In this document: positions 47,041-57,285 of the stretch, piece by piece | Layout of the letters: the number at the start of each line of letters is the position of its first letter | Numbering within the stretch: position 1 is the first letter of the stretch | Source: Melioribacteraceae bacterium | Lineage (GTDB): Bacteria; Bacteroidota; Ignavibacteria; Ignavibacteriales; Melioribacteraceae | Direction: 5' to 3' | Length of the DNA: 64,000 nucleotides | NCBI GenBank assembly: GCA_026983955.1 | Contig: JALSTB010000029.1 | Coordinates: forward strand, 1 to 64,000 | Position numbers and translations under genes: made by a program | The notes under the pieces: model-generated | Databases searched by the model: none | Told to the model about the DNA's origin: nothing | What the model saw: only the letters and a program-made list of their open reading frames with translations

Positions 47041-50000
47041 TTGGAAGAAAAACAGAAAGATAAAAAAAAGAAATTCGAACGCTCTTTATTCCGGAAAATA
47101 TTGAACGGAATAATTGCATTCTTTGCGATCCTCATTGTAATTGTACTTGTGTTTTTCGGATTTACGCAAACGAAATCTTTCCGTACATATTTACGTTCCC
47201 AAATAATTCAAAATGTGAATGAATCGGTTAACGGTAAACTCGAAATAGGAAAAATCGACGGCTCCATTTTAACTTCTTTGATTTTACGTAACGTTAATCT
47301 TACAACTCCAACCGATACTCTTTTCCATGCCCGAAAAATAGAACTAAAAACCAGTCCGTTACATTTACTTTTACGGAAAATTTACATCCGCAAATTTGAA
47401 ATCAAAAATGCAAAAATTTCATTGCTGCAAAATAAAGACGGTTTTTGGAATTACGAACTTTTGACCGATACCGCCGCAGCAGATTCGACCACACCGGATA
47501 ATGAAAAAAAAGAAAAACAGGAATTCCCTTTCGGAATACAAATTAATAAACTCGACTTGAAAAATGTTGCTTTCGTAAGGCGCGCAAAAGAATATCCGGT
47601 TTCAAATACACTTTACAATCATGTAAATTTTGACGATTTAAAAATTGACAATTTATATTTGAGTGCTAAATTTAAAGCCGACTTAAAAAAACAATTCGTC
47701 TATTTGAATTTGATTAATCTTTCGGGTTACCCAAATTTCCGGTTCTTCCATCTGCGGGAACTTTCGGGAAACTTCGCATTTACCAGTAAATTTGCGAAGG
47801 TAACGGACTTCAATTTAATAACCGATAGTACAAACGTAAAACTTTCCGCAAAATTAAACGGATTGAATCTTTTCGGCGGTCCCCCATTGGAAAAGTTCAG
47901 CAATTACCCTATGGAAATAAATTTAAATGCTTCTAAATTTTATTTTGACGATTTATCCACATTTATTGATGCCACCAAAATCCTGAAAGGAGCCGTAGCT
48001 GTCGATTTCAATGCAAAGGGCAAATTCGGAAATTTCAACGTCAATAAATTGATTGTGGACTATCTGAATACGCATCTCGAGCTCTCGGGCAACGTAAAAA
48101 ATCTGCACAAGCCGGAAAAACTTTTTTTCGATGTAAATTTCAAAAATTCTAATCTGTTGGCAGACGACGTAATTAAATTGCTTCCCTCGATTTCCATCCC
48201 GGAATTTTACGGACTTGCCTTCAACAATATGAATATTAAATTCAAAGGTGAACCAACGCGTTTCCATTCGATTTTATCAGGCAATGTTGGCGAAGGTTCG
48301 ATTGATCTTGATGCATATATGGATTTGCAAACCAAAGAACCCGAATACGATGTCGTATTCAATACAAGAAACTTGGATTTACAAAGCATTGTTAAAACCA
48401 AAACACTGCTCAACGGCACCGGAAAAATCAAAGGCAAGAGTTTTACCCCTCAAAATATGGAAAATGAGATATTGCTTCAATTCGGTAATTCGAAATACAA
48501 CGGCTACGATATTGATTCCCTCTTCTTTTTTACAACGGCAAACTCCAAGGTATTCGACTTGAATATAGAATCGGTTGTTAACAATTCCGGAATTAACGTA
48601 AACGGAAGACTGGATTTACGGGAGAGAAAAAAGCCGGTTTACAATTTGAAAGGCAACGCATTGAATTTAAACTTAGCTAAATTTACAAATGACTCTTTGG
48701 ACTTTTCAAATTTAAACTTTACTTTCTCCGCAAAAGGCAAATCCCTCGATATCGATTCCATGAACGCAGTTTTTAACGTGCGTCTCGATTCTTCTGTGTA
48801 CCGCAACAAGGAAATTGATAATACAAACATCAAACTGGAACTCTTAACGGATAAATCGCAACGGAAAATCAAATTGAATTCGGATTTAATCGACTTCAAC
48901 ATCGAAGGCGATTTCTCCCTCGAAAAGAGCATTGAACTTTTAACATACGAAAACGAAACCATAACGGAAATAATTAAAAATAAAATCAGCGAATTAAATC
49001 CGGCCAAATTCATACTTAAAAAAGAACGGCTCGATACACTCTCTCACATTCCGCCAATTGCTTACGAAAATATAAATTTTAATTTTAACTTTGAATTTAA
49101 AGATTTGGAACTTCTTGCACTTTTCACAAACTTGGAAAAACTGGACATCGAAGGCAAGGGAGAAGGAACGGTAAAAAATTCCCCCGATAATTTTTCTGTA
49201 TCAACAAATTTTTACCTCGATTATTTCTTGAATAAAAACCACGACAACCTGGTTTACTTTTCCGGTGCCAAAATAAAACTTCATTTCAGCAGAGACAATA
49301 AAGTTTTGGCATTCGATAAACTCTTCGGCTCCCTTTCTATTGATGGTAAACACATTTACGCCGGTACGGATTTGAAAGATGCGACAATCGATTTTATATT
49401 CAACCAAAGCAAATTATTTTACAGTGTTGCAGGTAAAGCCCAAGAAGATTTATATGCCGAAGCCGAAGGTGAGTTATTAATGGAACCGGAACAACAAAAA
49501 ATTTCGGTTGAAAACTTGTGGGTAAACTATAAAAACACCGACTGGGAAAACGAAGAAACATTTTACATTACAATTGCCGATTCTTTTGTTTCACTGGATA
49601 ATATTGTTTTAGTAAACGATGACGCAAGCATTACACTAAACGGTATAATGAACCGGAATGGAGAACAAGACATTACGATTAAGTTAAATAAATTACCCGG
49701 CAGAATACTCAGCAAATATATTTTCGACAGGAATCAGCAATATTTTGATGCAGACATAAATTCAATTGCGGAAATAAAGGGAACCCCGGATTCACCTCTC
49801 ATTTCTTTCAAGTACAATATGAAAAATATTAATTATCAAGGTATAAACTTTGGTAGTTTAATATCTAATTTCAATTATAAAGACAAATTGTTAAAATTAA
49901 ACACTTCCTTTATCGATTCTACAGGCAATTTCAACAAACCGTTGTTTTTAATGCAAGGTTACGTTCCGGTGGATTTGCGGTTCGGAAAAATCGAAAACAG

Positions 50001-51516
50001 ATTTCCGGATAGCACGGAAATGAATATTCAAATCAATTCCGATAATTTCAAGCTTGCCCCGTTGGAAAATTTGATTACCCCAATTAAAAAATTAAGCGGA
50101 GTTTTCATTGCCGATATTTCGATTAACGGAACAGTTCACAAACCGGAATTTTCAGGTTTTGCCAAACTGAATAAATGCCGGTTCACCGTTAAACCTACAA
50201 ATTTGGAATACAAACTTGACGGGGAATTCGATTTCATCAATGAGGAAATTGCAATTAATAATATTGTGCTTAAAAATGCAGGCTTTTCAAAAAAAACCGG
50301 TGAACTGAAAGGCAACGGCAGGATTTACCTCAGCGGATTTGGAATTAATAAGATTGACATATCTACTAATGGTTCGCTTGCTTTGCTTAGCCAACACTCG
50401 AAAGGAGCCAACCCGGTTCTTTATGGCGATTTGTTTGTAAAAACGGAAGAACCTTTGAAATATTTATTCAAGAATAAAAAATCTTATCTGAAAGGAAAAA
50501 TTAACATTGTTGATGCGGATATTGTTTATCTTTCGGGACAACTGGCACAAGATTTCTCGGATAGAAAAATAGTATATAATTTTATTGCAGATACATCCAA
50601 ACTTAAAAGAAACGAAATTGAATTCAGAAAAGCATTGCAAGCTACTTTATTAAACAAAGGTGAAAACGGTAATCCCAATTTGAATTTCGATTATGATTTA
50701 AGTTTTGATATAAGATCAATTGCAAAGTTTAAATTTATTTTTTCAAAGGTGTTAAACCAAAAACTAACGGTGGAAACAAGGGGAAGTTTGAAATTTGCCA
50801 GTGTGGACGGTATTCCCAAAACACAAGGTGAACTTAAATTACTGCCCGGTTCCAAACTGGAGTTTTTCAAACCTTTCGATGCTACCGGCTCAATTAAATT
50901 CGAAAGCGATATTGCCGACCCATTTTTGGATATTGTAGCAACCTACATCGGAGAAGTTGAAAGGGAAAATTCGACCGAAGAAGTTGCCGTTAAACTAAAA
51001 ATCAAAAGTTCCCTTTCGAAACTGAAGGAAAATTTATCGAACGATCCTTCGATCTTTTCGATATATGTAGGGCGTGAAAGTATAGCAAATGAAACACCTG
51101 ACCCACAATACGATGCATCGAATGCTTTGCAATTCATTTTGTTCGGTCAGCTTTCACTCGACAAAAATTTAAGCGCAAGCGAAAAAAGCAAACTTGCGGC
51201 TCTCGGTGAATCGGCTGCTTACGCATTGCTCGGTTCAACGTTGAGTTCGTTTGTACATTCTGCCGTGGGCGATGTAATAAGCAATATTCAACTTAAAAAA
51301 TCGGGTGAAGTGATTTTTTCCGGAAGAATACAAAATATAAAATACAGTTTCGGCGGGAACACCCAATATTTTCAAATAGATAAAGCGGATATAAAAATTG
51401 AATATTTGTTCAATCCGAATTTTTTAATACGACTCGAACAAAAAGATCCCGTTGTTGAAACTGCAACGGAAGAAAAAGTCCGGGAATTAGGAATTAAATA
51501 CAGGTTCAGGTTTTAA
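47041..51516 (+). CDS. tamB: TamB-like translocation/assembly module protein
   Basis: A 1491-residue AsmA/TamB-family protein bridging inner and outer membranes, involved in outer-membrane biogenesis and lipid transport. It has a basic N-terminus and one membrane anchor (IIAFFAILIVIVLVFFGF). Long beta-rich repeats follow (ISLLQNKDGFWNYELL; GKGEGTVKNSPDNFSVS; LNGIMNRNGEQDITIKLN). The C-terminal DUF490 domain is recognisable from LNFDYDLSFDIRSI to GIKYRFRF. The start is TTG 47041; no early ATG exists. It is followed without a gap by rnr. Confidence 0.9.
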   Translation: MEEKQKDKKKKFERSLFRKILNGIIAFFAILIVIVLVFFGFTQTKSFRTYLRSQIIQNVNESVNGKLEIGKIDGSILTSLILRNVNLTTPTDTLFHARKIELKTSPLHLLLRKIYIRKFEIKNAKISLLQNKDGFWNYELLTDTAAADSTTPDNEKKEKQEFPFGIQINKLDLKNVAFVRRAKEYPVSNTLYNHVNFDDLKIDNLYLSAKFKADLKKQFVYLNLINLSGYPNFRFFHLRELSGNFAFTSKFAKVTDFNLITDSTNVKLSAKLNGLNLFGGPPLEKFSNYPMEINLNASKFYFDDLSTFIDATKILKGAVAVDFNAKGKFGNFNVNKLIVDYLNTHLELSGNVKNLHKPEKLFFDVNFKNSNLLADDVIKLLPSISIPEFYGLAFNNMNIKFKGEPTRFHSILSGNVGEGSIDLDAYMDLQTKEPEYDVVFNTRNLDLQSIVKTKTLLNGTGKIKGKSFTPQNMENEILLQFGNSKYNGYDIDSLFFFTTANSKVFDLNIESVVNNSGINVNGRLDLRERKKPVYNLKGNALNLNLAKFTNDSLDFSNLNFTFSAKGKSLDIDSMNAVFNVRLDSSVYRNKEIDNTNIKLELLTDKSQRKIKLNSDLIDFNIEGDFSLEKSIELLTYENETITEIIKNKISELNPAKFILKKERLDTLSHIPPIAYENINFNFNFEFKDLELLALFTNLEKLDIEGKGEGTVKNSPDNFSVSTNFYLDYFLNKNHDNLVYFSGAKIKLHFSRDNKVLAFDKLFGSLSIDGKHIYAGTDLKDATIDFIFNQSKLFYSVAGKAQEDLYAEAEGELLMEPEQQKISVENLWVNYKNTDWENEETFYITIADSFVSLDNIVLVNDDASITLNGIMNRNGEQDITIKLNKLPGRILSKYIFDRNQQYFDADINSIAEIKGTPDSPLISFKYNMKNINYQGINFGSLISNFNYKDKLLKLNTSFIDSTGNFNKPLFLMQGYVPVDLRFGKIENRFPDSTEMNIQINSDNFKLAPLENLITPIKKLSGVFIADISINGTVHKPEFSGFAKLNKCRFTVKPTNLEYKLDGEFDFINEEIAINNIVLKNAGFSKKTGELKGNGRIYLSGFGINKIDISTNGSLALLSQHSKGANPVLYGDLFVKTEEPLKYLFKNKKSYLKGKINIVDADIVYLSGQLAQDFSDRKIVYNFIADTSKLKRNEIEFRKALQATLLNKGENGNPNLNFDYDLSFDIRSIAKFKFIFSKVLNQKLTVETRGSLKFASVDGIPKTQGELKLLPGSKLEFFKPFDATGSIKFESDIADPFLDIVATYIGEVERENSTEEVAVKLKIKSSLSKLKENLSNDPSIFSIYVGRESIANETPDPQYDASNALQFILFGQLSLDKNLSASEKSKLAALGESAAYALLGSTLSSFVHSAVGDVISNIQLKKSGEVIFSGRIQNIKYSFGGNTQYFQIDKADIKIEYLFNPNFLIRLEQKDPVVETATEEKVRELGIKYRFRF

Positions 51517-53607
51517 ATGAAAAAGAAATTAAAAAAGTTTTTCGCAACCAATCCCTCGAGGGCATACAAAGCGAAAACAATAGCAAAAAAATTAAACTTC
51601 AATGAGCCGCACGAATATGCAGAACTCAAAGCATTTCTTCACGATCTTGTTGAAGAAGGTTATTTAACCCGTGTCGGCAAACGCTTCAGATTAAAAGACG
51701 TAACTAAAAAACTTACCGGCACACTGCAAATTTCTGCCGATAATAACTTCGGGTTTGTTATACCGGACAATCCCAAAATAAAAGATATTTTTATCGCGGA
51801 AAAAAATCTCGGTACCGCATTCGACGGTGATATAGTTGAGGTTCAACTGTTCGCTAAACGCAAAGGGAAAAATCCCGAAGGCGAAATTATTAAAATTATA
51901 AAACGCGCCACAACGGAAATTACCGGTGTACTCCGGAAAACTGATTCGTTTTATTTTGTTGAACCGGATAATAAAAAAATATACCGCGATATCTATGTGC
52001 CGCGTTCAAGACTGAGAGGGGCAAAAATCGGCGATAAAGTTGTTGTAACGAACATAAAATGGAACTCGCAATTACTCAATCCCGAAGGAGAAATTATGGA
52101 TGTGATAGGCAAAGCCGGTACTTACGATACCGAAATGTTCTCCATCGCAAAAGAATTCGATTTACGATATAAATTTCCACCGAAAGTTTCCGCCGCCGCA
52201 GCTAATATTCCAGTTGAAATACCTCAATCCGAAATAAAAAAACGGCTGGATTTGCGCCGAAAAAATATTTTTACAATCGATCCGGAAACGGCAAAAGATT
52301 TTGATGATGCGGTCTCAGTAGAATTTTTGAAAAACGGAAATTACCTTGTGGGTATTCATATTGCCGACGTCAGCCATTATGTTAGACCCGGAACACCCGT
52401 TTTCAAAGAAGCTCAAAAGCGTTCAACCAGCGTTTACCTTGTTGGCAAAGTAATCCCGATGCTTCCCGAAAAACTTTCCAACCAAGTTTGCTCGTTGGTA
52501 CCCAATGAAGACAGATTAACCTACTCGGTTATTGCCGAACTTACCCCGTCTGCAAAAGTTGTTAATTACAAAATTGTAAAAACAGTAATCAGAAGTAAAC
52601 GCAGGTTTACCTACGAAGAAGTTCAAAAAATAATCGATTCACAAAAAGGTGAATTTAACAAAGAAATATTAACTCTCAATACTTTAGCCCGGATGTTGCG
52701 TAAAAAACGGGAAGCGAAGGGAAGCATTAATTTTGTAAAACCGGAAGTTGAATTTGTACTGAATAAAAAAGGCGTTCCTTTGGATGTCCGGATCAAAAAA
52801 ATTCAAGAGAGTAACAATTTGATTGAAGAATTTATGCTTTTGGCAAACCGGATAGTTGCACGCCATGTAAACTTGAATAAGCGGAAACACAACTATCCTT
52901 TTGTTTACCGTGTACACGATTTACCCGATGAAGAAAAATTAGCCGAGTTTGCCAGCTTTGTAAGATCACTCGGCTACTCTTTCTCGCCTAATGCAGCGAA
53001 CAGCTCCAAAGAAATGCAAAAATTGTTGAAACAAGCTAAGGGAACACCGGAAGAAGCCGTTATTAACGAAGTTGCAATAAGATCAATGGCAAAAGCCGTT
53101 TACTCCCCAGAAAATATCGGGCATTACGGATTGGGCTTCCGTTATTACACTCATTTTACTTCACCAATCCGTAGGTTTCCGGATTTACTCGTACATATTC
53201 AAATTCATGAATACATCGAACACAACAAAGGAAAAGTTTTTAATTACCCGCAGCTCGAAGAATATTGTGAACATGCCTCGGCTCAAGAACGGAGTGCAGT
53301 AAATGCAGAAAGACTTTCGGTAAAATTGAAACAAATGGAATTTTTACGGAACAAACTTGGCGATGAGTTCGATGCAGTAATCTCGGGTGTTACCAATTTC
53401 GGTTTATTTGTTGAATTGGCCGATACTTTGGCCGAAGGATTGGTAAGCATTCGCGATATGGACGACGACTTTTACGTCTTTGATGAGAAAAATTACACTC
53501 TCTACGGTAAGCATAAAGGTAAAAAATACCGCTTGGGCGATAAAGTAAAAGTAAGATTGATTAGAATTGACGAAGAAAAGAGGGAGATAGATTTTATACT
53601 TTCATAA
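51517..53607 (+). CDS. rnr: ribonuclease R
   Basis: A processive 3'-5' exoribonuclease of the RNase II/R family, 696 residues. A winged-helix N-terminus (KTIAKKLNFNEPHEYAELKA) is followed by cold-shock domains (GTLQISADNNFGFVIPDN). The RNB catalytic core has TIDPETAKDFDDAVSVE, with the metal-binding Asp cluster, and HYGLGFRYYTHFTSPIRRFP. The C-terminal S1 domain is GDEFDAVISGVTNFGLFVEL. Its ATG directly abuts the tamB stop. Confidence 0.96.
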   Translation: MKKKLKKFFATNPSRAYKAKTIAKKLNFNEPHEYAELKAFLHDLVEEGYLTRVGKRFRLKDVTKKLTGTLQISADNNFGFVIPDNPKIKDIFIAEKNLGTAFDGDIVEVQLFAKRKGKNPEGEIIKIIKRATTEITGVLRKTDSFYFVEPDNKKIYRDIYVPRSRLRGAKIGDKVVVTNIKWNSQLLNPEGEIMDVIGKAGTYDTEMFSIAKEFDLRYKFPPKVSAAAANIPVEIPQSEIKKRLDLRRKNIFTIDPETAKDFDDAVSVEFLKNGNYLVGIHIADVSHYVRPGTPVFKEAQKRSTSVYLVGKVIPMLPEKLSNQVCSLVPNEDRLTYSVIAELTPSAKVVNYKIVKTVIRSKRRFTYEEVQKIIDSQKGEFNKEILTLNTLARMLRKKREAKGSINFVKPEVEFVLNKKGVPLDVRIKKIQESNNLIEEFMLLANRIVARHVNLNKRKHNYPFVYRVHDLPDEEKLAEFASFVRSLGYSFSPNAANSSKEMQKLLKQAKGTPEEAVINEVAIRSMAKAVYSPENIGHYGLGFRYYTHFTSPIRRFPDLLVHIQIHEYIEHNKGKVFNYPQLEEYCEHASAQERSAVNAERLSVKLKQMEFLRNKLGDEFDAVISGVTNFGLFVELADTLAEGLVSIRDMDDDFYVFDEKNYTLYGKHKGKKYRLGDKVKVRLIRIDEEKREIDFILS

Positions 53608-53655
53608 TTCTGGAAATATCTTTATAATAATTGAAAAATTTCGGACGGTTAAACT

Positions 53656-56600
53656 ATGAGAACTCTGATTTTATTCTTTACATTCCTTTTGGCATTTTCG
53701 GTGTCCTATTCCCAACAATTCGGGCAGAATAAAGTAAATTACAAGGAATTCGACTGGTATTATATCCAAACCAAACATTTCGATATTTACTTTACAGCAG
53801 ACGGCAAAGACATTGCGGAGTTTGCCGCCCACGTTGCGGAAACCGCCCTCGCAGATATAGAAAGTGTTTTAAATTATCAAATTAATAATAGAATAACTTT
53901 AATAGTTTATAATTCACATAACGACTTTCAAGAAACGAACACTACTTTCGGTTACCTAAGTCAAGGCGTCGGAGGCTTCACGGAACCATTTAAAAACAGA
54001 GTTGTGTTTCCGTTTGAAGGATCATACCGGAAATTCAGACATGTAATCCATCATGAATTGGTTCACGCCGTTATGCGCGACTACCTTTACGGCGGAACAC
54101 TTCAAAATATTATTTCCAAAGGAATAACACTTGAATTGCCCCAATGGTATCATGAAGGAATGGCGGAATATTTATCGTCCGATTGGGAAACCAATTCCGA
54201 TATGTTTATTGCCGATGCAATTATTAATGAATACTTGCCGGACATCAACGGATTGTACGGCTATTACGCTTACCGCGGCGGACAATCCCTTTTCCGTTAC
54301 ATTGCTCAAACATACGGAAAACAAAAAGTCGGCGAAATGCTTTCACGGATTAAAGGTGCAGGAAACCTTGCCGACGGCGTAAAATCCGCAATCGGCTTGG
54401 ATATGGAACAGCTGAACGAAAGATGGAAAAAATCCCTAAAAAAACAATATTGGCCCGAAATCGAATTTAGAACCGATCCGGATGAATTTGCAAAAAGACT
54501 GACCGATCACAAAAAATCATTCGGGTTTTACAATACAAGTCCCGCAATTTCACCTCAAGGGGACAAAATCGCATTTATATCGGACAGGGATATTTATCTC
54601 GATGTTTACATCATGAATTCGTTCGACGGAAAAATAATTAAACGCGTGGTTGAAAGCGGAAAATCTGCAGACTTCGAAGAATTGAATGTACTTTTCCCTT
54701 CCCTTACATGGGCGCCAGACAATAAAAGAATTGCACTCTCAGTAAAAAGCGAAGGTTACGATGTAATTTCGGTTATAGATGTTGATGAAGACGAAAACGA
54801 ATTCCTTCCATTTAAACTGGACGGAATCGAATCGGTGAGCTGGTCTCCCGACGGTAAAAAAATAGCATTTCTCGGTAGCGACGCAAAACAATCGGATATC
54901 TATCTCTACAACTTTGAAACTAAAAAATTAATTAATTTAACAAATGATATTTTTAGTGATTATCAACCCAGCTGGACCGCCGACAGCAAAAAAATAATTT
55001 TTTCCTCGGACAGGAAAGATTTGAATAAAGATAATTTTCCGCAAGACGGTTACTCGATGACTACCCACGACTATCAACATCTCGATCTATATATGCTCGA
55101 TGTTGAAACCGGCGATATAACCAGATTAACCGATTGGGAATACTGCGACGAAATATCGGCCGTGTCTTCACCCGACAGTAAGGAAATTTTATTCGTCTCC
55201 GATAAAAACGGCATCAATAACATTTACAAAAAAAGAATTGTTCTGGAAAAGGACGATACCGTCTCGTCGGTTCTTGAATTAAAAGCAGTTCCGCTTACGA
55301 ATTCCGTTAACGGATTAAATCAATTATCGACTTCATACGACGGCAAAAAACTTGTTTTTTCCTCTCTCTTCAAAGGTGGCTACGATGTGTTTTTGATTAA
55401 CAATCCGTTTGAACTTAAAGCCGTAAGCGACAGTTTGAAGCCCACAAAATTTATGGCCTCCTTATTAAACAAAGATAAATTACCGGTTACCGTTACCAGC
55501 ACCGACACAACCGTTTTTACCGATTCGACAAAAGCTATAGGGCAATTACAAGAATCGGAAAAAATTTTAACCGACTCAACAGCGGAAAAAGTTTCTCCGC
55601 AAATCTTTACCGGTCAATATGTGAAAGAAACGGAGATTGAAGATACAACTTCCCGGAATTATTCCCGTTACGTTTTCGGAGGGGACAATGTGATAATCGA
55701 TTCCTCAAATTTTAAATTGAATAAGGAAAGATTATTTAAAGAAAAACTGGATGAAAACGGGAACTACCTCGTCAATAAATATAAAATTAACTTCTCACCC
55801 GATTTGATTTATGCGAATGCCGGTTACAGCACGTTATACGGTCTTTTGGGTACAACGGTTTTATCTTTCAGCGATGTTATGGGCGACCATATTTTAACGG
55901 GAATCACCAGTTTGCAAATAGATCTTAAAAACAGCGATTACGGAATTGCCTATTATTATTTACCGAAAAAAATCGATTGGGGAATAGAAGCGTATCATAC
56001 AGCAAGATTCATTTATCTTTCCAACGGTTTGTTCTCGAATCTTTACCGTTTCCGTAATTTCGGCGGGATAATTTCCGCCAGGATTCCGATGGACAGATTT
56101 TACCGAATTGATGCCAGTATAAGTTTGCAACGGGTTTCTTCGGAGAACCTCGATAATTTCCTTGTTCCTATTGACAAATCCACTTATTTGATACCTTCAT
56201 TAAGCTTCGTGCACGATAATACTCTTTGGGGTTACACCTCCCCGATTGAAGGCGTAAGGTATAATTTTACAGTTTTTGGAAACGCAGCATTTTTTAATAA
56301 AAAACAGAGTTTCTATTCTTTTATTTGGGATTACAGAAAATACTTCCGGTTTTGGTTCGACAATTCATTTGCTTTCCGTTTTTCCGGCGGATATTCCGGA
56401 GGCGGGAATCCGCAAAGGTTTTTCATTGGTGGTACGGAAAGTTGGTTGAACAGGGAATTTGCAACGGGCGACATTCCTGTTAGAACCGCATCGGATTTTG
56501 CTTTCCTCACTCCCGCACTTCCCCTTCGCGGATACAGATATGCAGAGAGAATCGGAACAAAATACGCTTTGCTGAATCTCGAACTCAGAATGCCGCTTAT

Positions 56601-56877
56601 CCGTTACCTTTTAACCGGACCGGTGCCCCTTTTATTCAGAAATATTTTAGGTACCGCTTTTGTTGATGTTGGTTCTGCTTGGGATAAAACCGAAAAATTG
56701 CAATTTATTAGCAGGGACGAATTCGGTGAATGGAAAACCAAAGATTTGCTAATCGGTACCGGATTCGGTGCGCGTGTGTTTTTCTTGTTCCTTTGGCGTT
56801 TCGATGTGGCTTGGACTTATGACCTGAAGAATTTTTCCGTTCCGAAATATTATATTTCAATAGGATTGGATTTTTAA
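53656..56877 (+). CDS. metallopeptidase / TolB-like propeller / Omp85-type barrel protein
   Basis: A 1073-residue exported protein with three parts. The signal peptide TLILFFTFLLAFSVSYSQ is followed, at residues about 35-260, by a gluzincin-like domain with HHELVH (His133, Glu134, His137) and a downstream WYHEGMAEYL supplying a third ligand, probably Glu167 or Glu171. Residues about 280-600 are PD40/WD40-like TolB blades (PAISPQGDKIAFISDRDIYL, SWSPDGKKIAFLGSD, SWTADSKKIIFSSDRKD). The last ~330 residues look like a surface-antigen/Omp85 barrel (PLRGYRYAERIGTKYALLN, GTAFVDVGSAWDKT, ending YYISIGLDF). It is thus a predicted outer-membrane protein with a peptidase-like head. Substrate and activity are unknown. 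Confidence 0.85.
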   Translation: MRTLILFFTFLLAFSVSYSQQFGQNKVNYKEFDWYYIQTKHFDIYFTADGKDIAEFAAHVAETALADIESVLNYQINNRITLIVYNSHNDFQETNTTFGYLSQGVGGFTEPFKNRVVFPFEGSYRKFRHVIHHELVHAVMRDYLYGGTLQNIISKGITLELPQWYHEGMAEYLSSDWETNSDMFIADAIINEYLPDINGLYGYYAYRGGQSLFRYIAQTYGKQKVGEMLSRIKGAGNLADGVKSAIGLDMEQLNERWKKSLKKQYWPEIEFRTDPDEFAKRLTDHKKSFGFYNTSPAISPQGDKIAFISDRDIYLDVYIMNSFDGKIIKRVVESGKSADFEELNVLFPSLTWAPDNKRIALSVKSEGYDVISVIDVDEDENEFLPFKLDGIESVSWSPDGKKIAFLGSDAKQSDIYLYNFETKKLINLTNDIFSDYQPSWTADSKKIIFSSDRKDLNKDNFPQDGYSMTTHDYQHLDLYMLDVETGDITRLTDWEYCDEISAVSSPDSKEILFVSDKNGINNIYKKRIVLEKDDTVSSVLELKAVPLTNSVNGLNQLSTSYDGKKLVFSSLFKGGYDVFLINNPFELKAVSDSLKPTKFMASLLNKDKLPVTVTSTDTTVFTDSTKAIGQLQESEKILTDSTAEKVSPQIFTGQYVKETEIEDTTSRNYSRYVFGGDNVIIDSSNFKLNKERLFKEKLDENGNYLVNKYKINFSPDLIYANAGYSTLYGLLGTTVLSFSDVMGDHILTGITSLQIDLKNSDYGIAYYYLPKKIDWGIEAYHTARFIYLSNGLFSNLYRFRNFGGIISARIPMDRFYRIDASISLQRVSSENLDNFLVPIDKSTYLIPSLSFVHDNTLWGYTSPIEGVRYNFTVFGNAAFFNKKQSFYSFIWDYRKYFRFWFDNSFAFRFSGGYSGGGNPQRFFIGGTESWLNREFATGDIPVRTASDFAFLTPALPLRGYRYAERIGTKYALLNLELRMPLIRYLLTGPVPLLFRNILGTAFVDVGSAWDKTEKLQFISRDEFGEWKTKDLLIGTGFGARVFFLFLWRFDVAWTYDLKNFSVPKYYISIGLDF

Positions 56878-56902
56878 AGGAACCGGATTACGCCGATTCC
56901 TT
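56877..56902. terminator. bidirectional terminator candidate between convergent genes
   Basis: The stem AAGGAA-CGG/CCG-TTCCTT lies between the convergent barrel-protein and FmdB genes and includes the fmdB stop region. It has a T-rich flank on the plus side and a short A-rich run on the other. The stem is moderate, so this is a candidate only. Confidence 0.45.
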
Positions 56903-57172
56903 CTTTGAATCCGTTGATTTTGCTGGTTCGGTAGATTTACCGCTTCCTGTATCTTTCGATTTATTATTTGATGAAACCCCAGAGGAATTGGAATTCTTAT
57001 AATCGGTTAAATAAAAGCCGCTGCCTTTGAATACCAAGCCGGCTCCATTGCTGATTAATCTTTTAACCTTTCCACCGCATTTGGGACAAATTTCCACCGG
57101 CGCATCGCTCATCTTTTGAAACTCTTCAAAAAGATGACCGCATTCCAAACATTTGTACTCATACGTAGGCAT
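56888..57172 (-). CDS. FmdB-family zinc ribbon protein
   Basis: A 94-residue protein. It begins MPTYEYKCLECGHLFEEFQK and then VEICPKCGGKVKRLISNGAG, giving two CxxC knuckles that form a zinc ribbon. FKGSGFYLTDYK is the family's tail, followed by a Ser/Lys-rich disordered end. FmdB-like proteins are annotated as regulators without firm function. This is the only minus-strand gene in the right half. A GGAGG ribosome site precedes the ATG. Confidence 0.92.
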   Translation of the reverse strand: MPTYEYKCLECGHLFEEFQKMSDAPVEICPKCGGKVKRLISNGAGLVFKGSGFYLTDYKNSNSSGVSSNNKSKDTGSGKSTEPAKSTDSKKESA

Positions 57173-57285
57173 ACACTCCTCCGAAAAATTTATATTTTTA
57201 AATTTACTGATTTGCTTGTGAAAAATAAATAATAATATTATTATCGTTATTTTATTATCTTTAGTTAAAAAATGTTCCGGTATAA

